Shown piece by piece: positions 17,696 through 27,293 of a DNA stretch of 64,000 bases. The stretch is taken from contig NZ_CP020700.1 of the NCBI RefSeq assembly GCF_003932715.1, positions 6,284,501-6,348,500 on the forward strand. The letters are read 5' to 3'. The translations under genes were made by a program, and so were the position numbers. This stretch comes from Streptomyces tsukubensis. Lineage in GTDB: Bacteria > Actinomycetota > Actinomycetes > Streptomycetales > Streptomycetaceae. Positions within the stretch are counted from its first letter, which is position 1. Each line of letters starts with the position of its first letter. The notes below the pieces were generated by a model that was given only the letters and a program-made list of their open reading frames with translations, was not told where the DNA came from and did no database searches.

Positions 17696-19606
17696 ATGGA
17701 ACAGAAACTCTCCCGACGCCGCATGCTGCTGTCCGCAGGGGCGGCCGCAGGTGCCGTCGCACTCGTGCCGAACGCCGCCACTGCACTCCCGTCCCCCGCC
17801 GGCTCTCCACCGGCGGGGGCGGCCGTCCCCGGAAGGCGTTCGGCCGCGCTCGTGATCCACAACGCCCGGGTGTTCACGGGGGCGCGTGGAGAGGGGGTAC
17901 GGGAGGCGGTCGCGGTGGGGCGGGACGGGCGGGTGCTGGCGACCGGGTCGGACCGGGAGCTGCGCCGGTACGCGGGCCGCGACACCGAGCTGGTCGACGC
18001 CCGGAAGGGCACCGTGATGAGCGGGATCGTGGACGGACACGCCCACCCCGTCGCCGCCGGAGCCGCGACGCTCAACCCGAGCCTCGGATATCTGGAGCTG
18101 ACCGTTCCCCGGTTGCGGGAGCTGCTGCGGGGATTCCTCGCCGACCCGGCGCACGGAGGCGAGCCGGACGGCTGGCTGGTCGTGGCGGACTGGAACCCGG
18201 TGGGACTGCTGCCCGCCGGGACCGTGCCCCACCGCACGATCCTCGACGCGCTGCCCACCCGGCGGCCCATCGCGCTCCTCGGCACCGACGGGCACAACAG
18301 CTGGGTCAACGGGCGGGCGCTCGAACTCGCCGGAATCACCGCCACCACCCCCGATCCGCCCGGTGGCGAGATCGAACGGGACGCCGACGGCGCGGCGACC
18401 GGACTGCTCAAGGAGGAAGCCCAGGGGCTGGTTCACCGGCTGCTGCCGGACCACCCGATCGGGAAGGTGGTCGAGGCCACCGCACGAGCCCTGCAACAGG
18501 CCGCCGCCCAGGGGGTCACCGGGTTCCTGGATGCCTCCGCCGACGAGTGGCACCTCGACGTCTACACCGAGCTCGCCCGCACCGGACGGCTTCCGCAGCG
18601 CATATCGGCGGCACTGCGGCTCGACGCCCACGAGATCCGCGACCCCCGCGAAGGGCTGCGGTGGCTGCGGGAAACCCGGCGCCGGTACGCGGACGTCCCC
18701 CGCCTCGACCTGCGGACGGCGAAGGTGTTCGTGGACGGGGTGATGGAGTACCCGGCCCGGACGGCAGCACTCCTGGAGCCGTACTTCGACGGCTCGGGGC
18801 GGCCCACGGACCACCGCGGGGAACTCCAGCTGGAGCCGGACGACTTCGCCCGCCTCGCGGTGCTGCTCGACACCGAGGGCTGGCAGATCCACGCCCACGC
18901 GATCGGCGACCGGGCCGTCCGCGTCGCCCTCGACGGGTACGAAGCCGCCCACCGGGCGGGCGGACGGCGCGGCAACCGCCACACCATCACCCACCTGCAA
19001 CTCGTCCACCCCACCGACGTCCGCCGTTTCGCCCGCCTCGGAGTGGTGGCCTCGATGCAGCTCCAGTGGGCCATGCGGGACACCTGGACCGTGGACGCCC
19101 TCCTGCCCTACATCGGCCCCGAACGGCACCGCCGGCTCTTCCCCGCCCGGAGCCTGGAACGCCACGGCGCACTGCTGGCGGGCGGATCCGACTGGCCCGT
19201 CGACCCGCTCGGCGTCTGGAATCAGATCCGTACCGCCGTCGACCGGGAAGGGGCCGACTCCGACGGACCGCTCCACCCCGAACGCGAAGGCATCCGACGG
19301 ACATCCGCACTGCGGATGCACACCGCCGGCGCCGCACACCAGCTCCGGGCGGACCACCGCACCGGAACACTCGTCCCGGGCCGCGCCGCCGACCTCGTCC
19401 TCCTCGACCGGGACATCACCCGCGTACCGGTACCCGAGATCAGCGGCACCGAGGTACGACTGACCCTCGTCGGAGGCGTCCCGGTGTACGAGGCCGGCAC
19501 AGCGGCCGGAAAGGCCGCACGGGCCCGCACCGCCGCGGCCACGGCACGACGCCCCGCCGGCACGGACCGGCACCGGGCATGCGGAGGATGCACCCGGAAG
19601 GGATGA
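17696..19606 (+). CDS. Tat-exported amidohydrolase (YtcJ-like)
   Basis: 636 residues from ATG 17696. The twin-arginine signal SRRRMLLSAGAAAGAVALV gives way to a secreted metal-dependent hydrolase of the amidohydrolase-3 group. Metal-site motifs visible are DGHAHP (about residue 115), IHAHAIGDRAV (about 400), THLQLVHP and GSDWPVDPLGVW. The C-terminal beta domain ends GRAADLVLLDRDITRVP, as in this family. Such enzymes cleave amide or N-formyl bonds; the substrate is not deducible. It ends at a strong hairpin shared with the convergent alkyl sulfatase locus. Confidence 0.88.
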   Translation: MEQKLSRRRMLLSAGAAAGAVALVPNAATALPSPAGSPPAGAAVPGRRSAALVIHNARVFTGARGEGVREAVAVGRDGRVLATGSDRELRRYAGRDTELVDARKGTVMSGIVDGHAHPVAAGAATLNPSLGYLELTVPRLRELLRGFLADPAHGGEPDGWLVVADWNPVGLLPAGTVPHRTILDALPTRRPIALLGTDGHNSWVNGRALELAGITATTPDPPGGEIERDADGAATGLLKEEAQGLVHRLLPDHPIGKVVEATARALQQAAAQGVTGFLDASADEWHLDVYTELARTGRLPQRISAALRLDAHEIRDPREGLRWLRETRRRYADVPRLDLRTAKVFVDGVMEYPARTAALLEPYFDGSGRPTDHRGELQLEPDDFARLAVLLDTEGWQIHAHAIGDRAVRVALDGYEAAHRAGGRRGNRHTITHLQLVHPTDVRRFARLGVVASMQLQWAMRDTWTVDALLPYIGPERHRRLFPARSLERHGALLAGGSDWPVDPLGVWNQIRTAVDREGADSDGPLHPEREGIRRTSALRMHTAGAAHQLRADHRTGTLVPGRAADLVLLDRDITRVPVPEISGTEVRLTLVGGVPVYEAGTAAGKAARARTAAATARRPAGTDRHRACGGCTRKG

Positions 19607-19635
19607 GTGTGCCGGGCGAACCCTGCCCGGCACAC
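19607..19635. terminator. bidirectional hairpin between convergent genes
   Basis: An 11-bp perfect inverted repeat, GTGTGCCGGGC (19607-19617) and GCCCGGCACAC (19625-19635), with a 7-base loop. It begins on the base after the amidohydrolase stop and lies 55 bp past the alkyl sulfatase end on the other strand. Confidence 0.8.
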
Positions 19636-19689
19636 CCGCGAACTGTGCTGTTCCCGGCGGTGACGCCGCCCCGGGGTGCGAGGCGCTGG

Positions 19690-21703
19690 TCAGGGGGTGG
19701 CGAGGCCGAACCAGTACTCGAAGGTCACCAGCAGGCCGTTGAGGGTGTTGAGCGGGTCCAGAGAGCCGGTGACGACGGTGAGTTCGCCGTCGGCCGAGAG
19801 CTGGTCGGGAGTGGTCTGCGCGATGGCGAGAGCGTTGAGGCCGGACCGGGTCACGGTGTAGGCGGCGTCCGCCTGCGCCGGGTCGGTGGAGCCGGGGGTG
19901 TACACGAGGACGCCGTTGCGGATTCGGAGCGTGCACGAGGTGGGGTCACCGGTGAGACCGCCGGTGATCTCGAAGCCGAGAGTGAGGGGGCGGGCGGCGG
20001 CTTCGGGGCCGTTGAGGCGGATGCCGAGATAGTCGAAGAGCATCTCCAGCGGCATCGCTTCCAGCACCGGCTGGGTGATGATCTGCGGGGCGGGGAGGTT
20101 CGGCGGGGTGCCGTCGGCCGGCCGGGTGCGCAGTTCGTGCGCCGCGGCCAGATAGAAGTTGCGCCAGGGCCCGCTCTCGGCCTGGTAGCCGAGCTGTTCG
20201 AGGACATCCGCCTCCAGGGCGCGGGCCTCCTGGTGTGTCGGGTCCGCGAACACGGCGTGGGAGAGGAGTTCGGCGGCCCACCGGTAGTCGTCCGAGCTCT
20301 TCGCGTTCTCGAACGCCTGCCGGGCCAGCTCCACGACCTTGGCCGCACCGCCCATCGCCTGGACGTAGCGGGGGCCCGACTCCTCGGGCGGCAGCGGGTG
20401 CAGATGGGCCGCGTTGCCGTCGTACCAGCCCAGATACCGCTGGTAGACGGCCTTGAGGTCATGGTTGACCGTGCCGTAGTAGCCCCGGTTGAACCACTGC
20501 CCCGTCAGACTCCCCGGAACACTGCCGTCGAGGTCCTCGGCGATCTCGGTCATCGTCCGGCCCTGGTTCGCCAGCCGCAGCGCCTGATCGTGCAGGAACC
20601 GGTACAGGTCCGCCTGGCTGGTCAGGAACGACACGATCGCGTCCGGCGACTCCTCGGTGTTCCACCGGGGCCAGAAATGCGAGGCGAACAGCGTCTTCGA
20701 CCGGTCCCCGTACCACTCCACCGACTGGTTCAGATACTGCGACCACCCCTTTGCGTCCCTCACCTGGGCGCCGCGCAGGCTGTAGAGGTTGTGCAGGGTC
20801 GGGGTGGCGTTCTCCGCCATGCACAGCGCCTGGACGTCGGGCAGATAGAAATTCAGCTCCGCCGGGGGCCTCCGTGCCCGGGGTGAGCTGGAACTCCAGG
20901 TTCACCGGCCCGAAGGCGACGACGTGACCGGGCTGGGCGACCTCGGGAGTGACGGTGCAGGTCGGGGGCAGCAGGCCGGTGGCGCCCGCGGACATGGTCT
21001 TGCCCAGGCCCGCGTCCACCTGCCCCTTCTCGGACCGCTCCAGCAGCGTGCCGTACATGAACATCGCGCGGCGCAGCATCGCGTTGCCCGCGTAGACGTT
21101 CTCGCTGACCGAATGCTCCAGGAAGCCCTCGGGGGCGATGATCTCCACCCCGGTCGGCACCTGGCCGTCCTCGAACAGGCCCAGCACCCCGCCGTAGTGG
21201 TCGATATGGGAGTGCGTGAAGATCACCGCACAGATCGTGCGCTCCTGGTCCCTGAGCTTCCGGTTCTCCCGGTAGAGCTTCCAGGCGGCTGCCGCGCACT
21301 CCTCGCTGATCAGCGGGTCGACCACCACGACCTTGGGGGACACCCCGGTGGGGTCCTCCAGGAAGGAGATGTTCGACAGGTCCATCCCGCGCACCTGGTA
21401 CACGGCGTCCGGGACGACCTCGAACAGGCCGGTCTTCATGTTCAGCAGGGCGTTGCGCCACAGGCTCGGGTTGACCGTGTCCGGAGACGCTCCGGTCAGA
21501 AACGTGTAGGGGGCCAGGCTCCAGGCGGGGCCCGGGCCGCCCGCCCGGTCAACCGCGAAATCCGGAGGCAACGGCGAGATCAGCCCCTGCGCGGCGAGCG
21601 CCGACTCCGGGTCCTGATCATCCGGCGGCACCACCACCGCCGCGTTCAGATCCCTCGTCAACGGTGTCGCGGGCTGGGGGGCATCGGACGGCAGACCAGT
21701 CAA
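19690..21703 (-). pseudogene. alkyl/aryl sulfatase (BDS1/SdsA-like), split by a one-base insertion
   Basis: Best start is TTG 21701-21703 with GGAGAG upstream. The N-terminal part is a metallo-beta-lactamase domain with the zinc motif FTHSHIDHYGGVLGLF. The second part, in another frame from about 20864 down, has the alkyl-sulfatase dimerisation region (SLRGAQVRDAKGWSQYLNQ) and the SCP2-like C-terminal domain. The frames join at a run of five G on the plus strand (20864-20868): with four G the protein would read through as TEAPAELNFYLPDVQALC, giving about 671 residues. Either a real inactivating frameshift or a homopolymer sequencing error. The intact enzyme would hydrolyse long-chain alkyl sulfates. 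Confidence 0.85.
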
Positions 21704-22497
21704 CGGACTCTCCTTCCACCAGGCAGGGCACACCCCGAAACGTCAACGGAGCAAACCCCGCGAACGGTCCCCGGAGTCTCCAGGGAACTCGAACAGGGCT
21801 ACGGAATGCAATCGTCTGACTACGGAAGCGTTCTGCTCGTCGACTACCCCCAAAGGACCCGGAGCCAGCCACCCGGCACCACAGGACGGCCGGAACTGCC
21901 GGGTCGGCACCGCCGCTCAACGGCGCCGCGGGGGTTCGGGCCCGTCCGGCGCAGGCAGGAGGTTCCGCCGCGGGGTGGCGGAAGCAGATGGCATCAACGC
22001 GGGCCCGAGGGCAGAGACCCGCCCGTCCGAAAAGCGGCGATGCCGTCGCCGTGGACCGCCCGGCCGGACTGTTGTTGCCCCTCCGAGCCCCCTCGGCCCT
22101 CGCACCACCGTCGCCGTCACGCACGGCCCGCAACGGTCCGGTTCCCCTGGGAATTCACTCGTTCAGGTGAGCGCCATCGGGTGGAGGCCCCGCGAGGCGC
22201 CGGTTCCCGCAGGCTCTCTGCCACGTGCTCGCGGCTCCTCGGGCGAACGCTGCGGCCCCGTACCCGGGAGGCCGCCCGTGACCCCGGACGAACTGCTCCG
22301 GCTCGCCGCCGAGCCGCAGCCGCTGCCCCCGTCGAAGCTCTGACGGAGCAGCCGTCCTCCGACCGGGTACCGGCGACCCGATCCGCACCGGATCCGTACC
22401 ACCGGTCCCCTGTCCTCCCGGCCCCCTTCGCGCGCCACCAGCTCGTCACACGCTCTGTCCCTTCGGCACTCCCACCCCATCAAAGGACGCGAACGCG
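21704..22497. other. spacer without a convincing gene
   Basis: About 790 bp between the alkyl sulfatase start and the frameshifted small gene at 22498. Open frames here show the Arg/Pro-rich composition of shadow translation. One short plus-strand stretch (GTG 22276 to 22343, ending LLRLAAEPQPLPPSKL) looks protein-like, but it is only about 22 residues and may be a remnant. Promoters for both flanking genes should lie here. Confidence 0.4.
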
Positions 22498-22774
22498 ATG
22501 ACCGACACCCTTCGGGATCGAGGTCGGGCACGGCGACCTCGCGCTCAGCGTCTGGTTCCAGCAGCCCCGGGCCGAGATCACCGCCAAGTACACCCTGGCC
22601 TGCCTTCCGCTCAACCGCGGCGGACTACGACACGACTACAGCCACGTCTACGTCATGCCCCATGTGACCCGGGACCTCATCGACGAACTCCTCACCGACC
22701 TTGCCCGCCCCGGAGCCTTCGACCGCACCGTCGAGGAGGGGGCCGTCCGCCCGCCCCTCCCCGGACCAGGCTGA
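22498..22774 (+). pseudogene. small unknown gene with an early frameshift
   Basis: ATG 22498 has AAAGGA upstream, but after MTDT the frame becomes shadow-like, while the +1 frame gives a coherent sequence of about 88 residues (FGIEVGHGDLALSVWFQ ... HVYVMPHVTRDLIDELLTDL ... PLPGPG) ending in TGA 22772-22774. That frame has a TGA immediately upstream and no start codon. Removing one C from the run at 22508-22510 would fuse the ATG to it, giving MTDTFGIEVG. I do not recognise the product; it is soluble and acidic. Mutation or homopolymer error. Confidence 0.6.
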
Positions 22775-22827
22775 CTACTCGGCCTACCGCACGGGTCCGG
22801 CTGCGGTGTTCCGGCACCGGGGTCCGG

Positions 22828-24030
22828 TCAGTGGTCAGTGGTGACGCCGGTCAGCTCGTTGGTCTCCTCGGGCAGGGTGGCGGTTGCCTGCTTCTTGCCC
22901 GATGCGATGTCGAAGGCATGTATCCGGCGCTCGGCGGGTTCGCTGATGTAGGCGGTGTGGCCGCGGACGAAGAGGACGGGCCGGGGCTGTTGCCAGTCCA
23001 GGGGTTCCTTCCATGCTCCGACTGCCGGGATGCTCCTGGTGACCTCTGCCTTTCCGGGGTCGATGATGTGCAGGGCGCCGTCGGTGCCGAGGACGAGTGC
23101 TTCGCCGTGCGGGCCGCGGGCGAGGGAGCGGAACGAGTAGCTGGTGCCGAGGTCGACGAGGCGCAGTGTGCCGGTGCGGGTGTCGATGAGGGAGACGCGT
23201 TCGGGGCGTTCCCGCTCTGCCTCGGGATCGGTCTTGTAGTCGCCGAGCAGGATCGGGGAGGCGTCGCTGCCGGCCTGGTTGCCGATGCGGCCGTACGGGT
23301 CCGGGGATTCGACCTTGGTGAATGCGCCGTTCCGGTAGATCAGGGCGCCGTCCTCGCAGCCCACGGCTATGGCCTCGCCCCGGGCCGCGGCTTCGCCGTG
23401 GACGCCGGGGCAGTTCTCGCTGCGGGCAATCTCCTTGCCGTTCTTGTCGAGGACGACGGCACCGGTGCGCTTCTCCTCGTCGCCGAGGGTGGTGAGGAGT
23501 TCGCCGTTCTTCAGCTCGACGGCCACGCCGTGGTGCGGCTTGTCGGTGGTGTGGGTGCGTCCCTTCGGCTTGGTACCGGTGGCGAGGTCGTCCGGGTCGA
23601 AGACGTGGATGTCTCCGGTGCCGTCGGTGAAGAGAGCGGTTCTGCCCGCGTGGCGGACGACATGGCCGGGCTTGGCCCCCTTGAACTCGATGCCGGTGAA
23701 GGCCCCCGCGGAGGTGTCGAGGACACGGAAGCCGGTGTCGGTGGAGACCATGACATGGGTGTCGTCTCCGGCAGGGTTGACGCGGTTGAAGCCGGGCAGG
23801 CCGACGGTCTTCGCCGGCTTGAGTGTCCGGCCGTCCAGGATGTAGAGGCCGCCGTCGAACGTGGCGACCAGCGGGTCCGTCACGGTGACGGGGGAGCCGC
23901 CCGGCTTCCTGTCGGTCGTGGTGGCCGAGGTGTCCGTCTTCTTCTCTCCGCCGCAGGAGGTGAGGACCATGGCGGTCGCGAGGGCGAACGCGGCACCGGT
24001 GGCGGTGCGGCGGCGTACGGTTGTTCTCAC
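22828..24030 (-). CDS. AztD-like zinc-metallochaperone lipoprotein (copy 1)
   Basis: 400 residues, beginning with a lipoprotein signal (MVLTSCGGEKK lipobox). The body looks like a seven-bladed beta-propeller: repeated short blades such as TFDGGLYILDGRTL, MVSTDTGFRVLDT, DIHVFDPDDL and AYISEPAERRIHAFDIASGK, with scattered His/Asp/Cys. This architecture and its place after a zinc-binding protein gene fit AztD, the periplasmic zinc chaperone that loads AztC. It is 105 bp downstream of the AztC-like gene on the same strand, probably in the Zur-controlled operon. A paralogue lies at 25089-26323. Confidence 0.75.
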   Translation of the reverse strand: MRTTVRRRTATGAAFALATAMVLTSCGGEKKTDTSATTTDRKPGGSPVTVTDPLVATFDGGLYILDGRTLKPAKTVGLPGFNRVNPAGDDTHVMVSTDTGFRVLDTSAGAFTGIEFKGAKPGHVVRHAGRTALFTDGTGDIHVFDPDDLATGTKPKGRTHTTDKPHHGVAVELKNGELLTTLGDEEKRTGAVVLDKNGKEIARSENCPGVHGEAAARGEAIAVGCEDGALIYRNGAFTKVESPDPYGRIGNQAGSDASPILLGDYKTDPEAERERPERVSLIDTRTGTLRLVDLGTSYSFRSLARGPHGEALVLGTDGALHIIDPGKAEVTRSIPAVGAWKEPLDWQQPRPVLFVRGHTAYISEPAERRIHAFDIASGKKQATATLPEETNELTGVTTDH

Positions 24031-24135
24031 TGCTGGGTTTCCTTTCTTCGCCGCAGGGTGCGGCGCGGGGCCGCGAGTTCGCGGCGTGATCGTGCGGGTT
24101 TCAACCGGTGGCGGTTCGGCCCGCGGGAGAACTCG

Positions 24136-25092
24136 TCAACGTGGGGTGAGGCCGCTGATCAGGGCCTCGGTGTTGGCGCGCATCATCGACAGGTAGGTGT
24201 CCGCTCCGCCTCCCTTGTCGGTCAGTGACTCGGAGTGGAGCCCGACGACGCGTACGTCACCTCCCATCTCCTCGCGCAGGACCTCCGCCAGGCGTTGGGG
24301 GCGCGAGGAGTCGGCGAAGATCGTCCGCACTCCCGCGTCCCGCATCGTCCGGGTGAGGGAGTGCAGGTCGGACGAGCTGGGTGAGGCGAGCGTGGTGCCG
24401 CTCGGGATCACTGCTCCGACCACACGGAAGCCGAAGCGGTCGGCGAGGTAGCCGAAGACGTGATGGTTGGTCACCAGCGCCCGGCGGTCCACGGGAATGC
24501 GGTCGAAGGAGCGCGTCATCCAGGAGGTGAGGTCCGCGAGCTGTTGCTCGTAGCGCTGCGCGTTGGCACGCACGGCGTTCCGGTCGACGCCGGTCACGTG
24601 CTCGGTGATCCGGTCGGCGATGAGGCCGACGGCCTTCCGTACCCGGTCGGGGTCGGTCCAGAAGTGCGGGTCGGGCTCTCCCGCGTCACCGTGGGTGCCG
24701 CTGTCGGCCGACCGGTAGGTGAGCGGGTCGGCGGCGGCGCCGACCTCGAAGACGGGCACGCCGGACCGGCGGGCGTTGTCGACGTGCCGCAGGACGTTCT
24801 CCTCCAGTCCGAGCCCGTTGAACACCACGAGGTCGGCCTGTTCGAGGGTGGCCGCCTCGGCCGCGGACAGCCCGAAGGAATGAGGGTCGGCGTTGGGTTT
24901 CATCAGGACGGTGACTTCGGCCTCGGTCCCGGCGATCTCGCGGGTGATGTCGCCGAGGATGTTGGTGGTGACCACGATCCGGGGCCGGTCGCCGCCGGTG
25001 GAGCAGGCGGGGAGGGCCACGAGTCCGAGGAGGAGGCCGAGCAGGAGCGCCAGGCGGCGGCGGTACGGGCGCGGGGTGTTCGTCGTGGTCAT
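24136..25092 (-). CDS. zinc/manganese-binding ABC transporter lipoprotein (AztC/ZnuA-type)
   Basis: 318 residues; lipobox VALPACSTGG. A cluster A-I metal-binding solute protein: IVVTTNILGDITREIAG start, ligand His in NADPHSFGLSAAEA, second His region EPDPHFWTDPDRVRKAV, third in VTNHHVFGYLADRFG, and the late Asp in TIFADSSRP. The His-rich loop found in many ZnuA proteins is absent, as in AztC types that rely on an AztD chaperone. Its ATG overlaps the stop of the preceding AztD-like gene (ATGA at 25089-25092), so the operon order is permease, AztD-2, AztC, AztD-1. Confidence 0.88.
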   Translation of the reverse strand: MTTTNTPRPYRRRLALLLGLLLGLVALPACSTGGDRPRIVVTTNILGDITREIAGTEAEVTVLMKPNADPHSFGLSAAEAATLEQADLVVFNGLGLEENVLRHVDNARRSGVPVFEVGAAADPLTYRSADSGTHGDAGEPDPHFWTDPDRVRKAVGLIADRITEHVTGVDRNAVRANAQRYEQQLADLTSWMTRSFDRIPVDRRALVTNHHVFGYLADRFGFRVVGAVIPSGTTLASPSSSDLHSLTRTMRDAGVRTIFADSSRPQRLAEVLREEMGGDVRVVGLHSESLTDKGGGADTYLSMMRANTEALISGLTPR

Positions 25093-26323
25093 CGGCCGGT
25101 CTCCACCATCAGGTCCGGGCGGATGTCCAGGTCGAAGGAGCGGGCGATCCGCAGGGAGTCGTTGTAGTCGATCTCGGTGATCCGCCGGCCCTCCGGGTCA
25201 CTGATGTAGGCGCGGCTGTGGTCCACGGCGATGTCCGGAACGCCTGCCTGCCCCGCCCGGGCGCCGTCACGGGAGGGGGCGGCGCCGAGGGCGGCCCGGG
25301 CGGTGTGTTCGCCGGTCTCGATGTCGAAGCCGCGCAGGGTGCCGTCCGTGCCCAGGGCAAGCAGGGGGCACCCTCGCCGGCGGTGTTGGCAGCGAGCACG
25401 GGACCCGTCTCCACCCGCTTCCAGGTGCGTTCGGCCACGTCCAGGACCCAGACGGAGGTGTCTCCGGCCAGGGCCGTGAGGGTGTCGCTGCCGGGCCGGG
25501 AGCGGAAGTCGCGGGCCCGCTCGTCCACGGGCACGTCCTCGGGGTAGGGAATGCCGACCGCCGAGAACTTCCCGCCCTGCAACCGGATGAGCACGGCTCC
25601 GTCCGCGCAGCCGAGGACGACGCCCCGGCGGGTCACGGCGTCACCGCGCGGGTCACGGCAGGAGGTCGCCAGTACCTCCTTCTGCCGGCCCTGGCGGTCG
25701 AGCACCGATATCCCCGTTCCTCCGGGGCCGGGAACGGCCAGGAGGTGTGCACGGAAGGGGATCACGGCGGTGTGCCGCCCGGGGAGGCTCAGGGCCGCAT
25801 CCGTCTTTCTCTTCTCCAGGTCGCCGCGAGGGTGGAGTGTCGTCCCCTGCTCCGGAGTCGTCACGGCGGTCAGGGCCTCGTCGCTTCCGATCCGGGCCAC
25901 TCCCCGGGTGGCGATCCGCCCGACGGTGCGAATGTCCGCGCGGTAGTAGTGGACGTGGTCGCCGTGGTCCACCGTCCAGGCGCCGCTGTCGAGTACCAGG
26001 ACGCCGCCGGAGGTGTGGAAGTAGCCGAACCGGCCATCGGTGGTCAACGCGGTGACGCCTTCCACCGCCGGAACCGTGTGTCTCTTCCCGGTGATCAGGT
26101 CGAGGACACGGGTCCGGCCGGTGGTGGATTCGCTCACGACCAGACGTGACTGCTGTTCGGCCGATTCCTCGGCCCCTTCGACGTAGCCGTGGGGTGCCGG
26201 ATCCGGTGGCCCCGGCTCGTTCCCGGATCCACCGCCCGCCGTGCATCCGGTCGCGAGGGCGGCCGTGAGGACGAGGGCGATCGGGGCAAGGCGGCGGGCC
26301 GGGACCCTGGTGCGGATGGTCAC
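25089..26323 (-). pseudogene. AztD-like lipoprotein (copy 2), interrupted by a one-base deletion
   Basis: Start GTG 26321-26323, overlapping the permease stop (GTGA); lipobox ALATGCTAGG. The propeller-like body resembles copy 1 (RLVVSESTTGRTRVLDLITG; VLDSGAWTVDHGDHVHYY; ISVLDRQGRQKEVLATSC). After AANTAGEGAP the frame turns into Arg/Pro/Thr shadow sequence, whereas another frame continues sensibly (LLALGTDGTLRGFDIETGEH ... EIDYNDS ... DLMVETGR) to TGA 25089-25091, which overlaps the next start. Restoring one G at the plus-strand run 25364-25368 repairs a protein of about 410 residues. Mutation or homopolymer error. Confidence 0.75.
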
Positions 26324-27243
26324 GATGCGTGGGCTCCCATGTCTGCTGCGGGTCGGGGGTCGGGGACCGCGGGGTACTCCTGTCCGGCGGCCCTCGGCAC
26401 GGCGGCGGTCCCGACGGGTCGGTGTGCGCGGCGGGAGCGGAGCGCCGCGGCCGTGCGGGAGAGGAAGAACTGGGCCACGGCGAGCGCCGCGATCGTGGCG
26501 CCTGCGGCCGTGTCCAGGTGCCAGGACAGGAGCAGTCCGAAGAACGTGGCGCTCGCCCCCAGCAAGGCCGCTCCGACCATGACGGCGGGCACGCTGCGAG
26601 CCCACGGGAGTACGGACGCGGGCGGGGCGATGAGCAGACCGAGGACGAGCAGGGTCCCCACGATGTGGAACGAGGCGACAATCGCCAGGGTCAGGAGGCC
26701 CAGCAGTACGGCGTGTGCCCATCGCGGGCGCAGTCCCAGGGTGTGCGCCTTGCGTTGGTCGAAGGCAAGCGCGAGGAAGGCCCGGTGCCCCAGGGCGGTA
26801 ACGGCCACCGTCGCGCCGAGGGCGACGGCCAGGACGAGCAGGTCGTCCTGGCCGACGGCGAGGACGTCCCCGAAGAGGAAGCCGGTCAGGTCGACGGCGA
26901 AGGACTGGGACCGGGACACGATGATGACGCCCAGCGAGAGCATCCCCACGTAGAGCAGCCCGATGCTCGTGTCCTGTGAGAGGCGCGGCGTCCGCCCGAT
27001 GAGCGTCACCCCGGACACCATCACGGCGGCACTCGCCGCGGCTCCGACCAGGGGACTGCCTCCGAGCAGTGCCGCGACCGCGACGCCCGGCAGCAGTCCG
27101 TGGGACATCGCGTCACCGAGGAAGGCCATCCCCCGGAGCACCACCCAGGTTCCGGCGAGCGCCGTCGCAGCGGACACCAGCAGCCCTGCTACCAGGGCTC
27201 TTTGCACAAAGGTCACCTCAAAGGGACCGATCAGCCACTCCAT
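26320..27243 (-). CDS. zinc ABC transporter permease (AztB/ZnuB-type)
   Basis: 307 residues with about eight membrane helices, ABC-3 family. Typical segments are TWVVLRGMAFLGDAMSHGLLPGVA near the N-terminus and FHIVGTLLVLGLLIAPPA. First gene of the minus-strand arm of the importer; its ATG is 16 bp from the Zur box. The last about 45 residues are a polar tail. It partners with the ATPase encoded divergently at 27294. Confidence 0.9.
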   Translation of the reverse strand: MEWLIGPFEVTFVQRALVAGLLVSAATALAGTWVVLRGMAFLGDAMSHGLLPGVAVAALLGGSPLVGAAASAAVMVSGVTLIGRTPRLSQDTSIGLLYVGMLSLGVIIVSRSQSFAVDLTGFLFGDVLAVGQDDLLVLAVALGATVAVTALGHRAFLALAFDQRKAHTLGLRPRWAHAVLLGLLTLAIVASFHIVGTLLVLGLLIAPPASVLPWARSVPAVMVGAALLGASATFFGLLLSWHLDTAAGATIAALAVAQFFLSRTAAALRSRRAHRPVGTAAVPRAAGQEYPAVPDPRPAADMGAHAS

Positions 27244-27258
27244 GCGGCCACACTATAA

Positions 27259-27273
27259 TGAAAATGATTATCA
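27259..27273. promoter_or_regulatory. Zur box between the divergent zinc-transport arms
   Basis: TGAAAATGATTATCA is a near-palindrome matching the actinobacterial Zur operator (TGAAAATGATTTTCA type). On the minus strand it overlaps a TATAGT-like -10 element about 16 bp before the permease ATG, and it sits 21 bp before the ATPase GTG. One bound Zur dimer pair could silence both arms when zinc is ample. Confidence 0.85.
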
Positions 27274-27293
27274 CTACAGACAGGATTCTCGCC

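Noticed and set aside
15956..19936. A 1326-codon open frame on the minus strand
   Set aside because: It lies antisense to the P450 and amidohydrolase genes, whose motifs are unmistakable; its composition is the usual GC-rich shadow.
20924..22501. A 525-codon plus-strand frame
   Set aside because: Antisense to the alkyl sulfatase metallo-beta-lactamase domain and then across a spacer; no domain motif.
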